This document shows, piece by piece, positions 62,801 through 64,000 of a DNA stretch of 64,000 nucleotides (within the stretch, counting starts at the first letter, position 1; each line of letters opens with the position of its first letter). Under the pieces are notes generated by a model, which saw nothing but the letters and a program-made list of their open reading frames with translations, was not told the origin of the DNA and did no database searches. The DNA is taken from assembly GCF_001522545.3 (NCBI RefSeq), contig NC_031769.1:134494105-134558104 (forward strand), in the 5' to 3' direction. A program made the position numbers and the translations under genes. Source of the DNA: Parus major (Eukaryota > Chordata > Aves > Passeriformes > Paridae).

Positions 62801-62937
62801 GCATTATAGACAGAAACTTTCAGGGGAATTGAAAACTCATCCAACATCACACAAACATTTCAGATTGATATTATTTCTGTGTTGTCAGAAGCTTACTGAC
62901 AGTTACTAAAAATTACACAGAATTACTAATTGCATTG

Positions 62938-63070
62938 CAGTAGTTAAGTTTCAAATAGGAAGTAAATATACATAATATATATATAAATATAATAATAACA
63001 ATAATAACATAAATAATATGTATAATACTAAAAGTATTTCAGCAGCTAAGTTTCAAGTAGGAAATAAATA
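62938..63070. repeat. Duplicated 31-mer flanking an AT microsatellite
   Basis: The 31 bases at 62938-62968 and those at 63040-63070 (core AAGTTTCAA-TAGGAA-TAAATA) agree except for four transitions. Between them lie about 70 bases of A/T-rich TATA and AATAATAAC words. Confidence 0.9.
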
Positions 63071-64000
63071 GCTTTTTGTAAGTTCTTGTGAATGACTATT
63101 GAAAAACCCTATTGCATATTGCTCAGAAGTCATATGAAGTTAAAATCTTAGAACTTCTGAAATGCTCAAAACATTTCAAAAGGTATGCAGCTCCAGTGTA
63201 CTTCTCTAGATACCCAGGAGTTTGTCAAAACCATTTATTAATTTATTGCTCTCCAGAATTCAGTAATATATACTAGAACACAAAATCCACAAATCCTTTA
63301 TTGTCATAATTGTATCCCATATTAAAAATAATGCTGTATTCCTGGTTAAGCTGACTTGGGGCAAGCTTTTATATTTTTATTGATAAAATCAAGAATTGGA
63401 TCTGGGAGATCTAGGAGCACGTGATGAGTTAAAATTGTAAAAATTCAGGCAGTTAAGGGTCTGATACTTGCCTTTGTAAAAGTAAAACTGTTGTAACCTT
63501 GTGACATGGAGAACAGGACTGTAAGATTTAGAACTAGATGAGAAAAATACATTGAAATTATTTGGGCTCATCCATGGAGTGATCCTCACTGCTCCACCAT
63601 GGCATCAGTCACTTATCTACTTTGTTTCCTGTAGAGCAGATCAATAGTCTGTCCTGCTCCTTGTTAAAATGTGAACTCCAGATGATCTTTGCCTTATAGA
63701 AAACCAGAGAATGTGATGATTTGGTTCTGTTTTTCTTTTTTCTCCTATAGGCTTTTAACTAAGTGATGAAAGGAAAAGCAAGTGCCTCAATTCTTATATG
63801 CAAATGTCAAAGAACTGAAAATAATGTGAGAATCAAAGATGTTTCACAGATCCTGTCATATTAAAATTTATTTGAATATTTTGGATATTTTGTCTTGTTT
63901 TATCAAGAAACTACTAAAATAATACAGAAGAAGGCTTTTTATGTTTTGCTCAGTCCAAACTAATTAATTTTAATACTTACCTACAAATGCTGTTGTTCAG
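63071..64000. other. Gene-free AT-rich DNA
   Basis: I see no gene, RNA or recognisable repeat. Confidence 0.6.

Overview
This window looks like AT-rich vertebrate nuclear DNA from a bird, most likely a songbird. The evidence is the repeat content: many CR1 LINE fragments, several keeping the avian-type 3' end built on the ATTCTATG octamer, plus LTRs whose layout matches endogenous retrovirus families I know from passerine genomes (recalled, not searched). There is no bacterial gene density, no ribosome-binding-site pattern, and no tRNA, rRNA or CRISPR. The longest open frames lie in repeats, in low-complexity DNA or across runs of N. I support no host protein-coding gene; the window is either a gene desert or part of a very long intron.

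Layout. 1-5.5 kb: unique AT-rich DNA. 5.5 kb: a short CR1 3' end (+). 9.2-10.1 kb: the best CR1 copy (-), with reverse-transcriptase remnants including FADD. 12.2 kb: a speculative 33-base exon on the minus strand. 13.2 kb: a decayed CR1 (-). 18.1-18.5 kb: a TA microsatellite, a perfect (AGA)n run and a 100-N assembly gap. 18.7-20.1 kb: two CR1 pieces (-) around a probable ERVK-like LTR (+). 21.4-21.7 kb: a 290-base tract almost only of A and C. 22.2 kb: a palindrome cluster. 29.2 and 31.6 kb: purine microsatellites. 31.9-33.3 kb: an ERV-derived segment (+). 34.8-35.6 kb: CR1 (-). 41.5 kb: an AT hairpin. 44.0-45.4 kb: CR1 (+) running straight into a long LTR (+) that holds a 19-base tandem repeat and the second gap. 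49.5-49.9 kb: a solo LTR (+). 52.7-53.1 kb: a CR1 endonuclease-region fragment (+). 54.8-55.4 kb: a solo LTR (+). 58.7-59.1 kb: a CR1 with its 5' part inverted. 62.3-62.8 kb: CR1 (+). 62.9-63.1 kb: a duplicated 31-mer flanking an AT microsatellite.

No genes here work together as a pathway. The story is one of successive retrotransposon insertions: old CR1s of several subfamilies, then LTR elements, at least one apparently nested inside a CR1. All five LTR-type elements point to the + strand. If the window is intronic, that bias would suggest a host gene on the - strand. Family names for repeats rest on memory of avian consensus sequences; a RepeatMasker run with an avian library would confirm or correct them. 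I found no convincing undescribed biological system.
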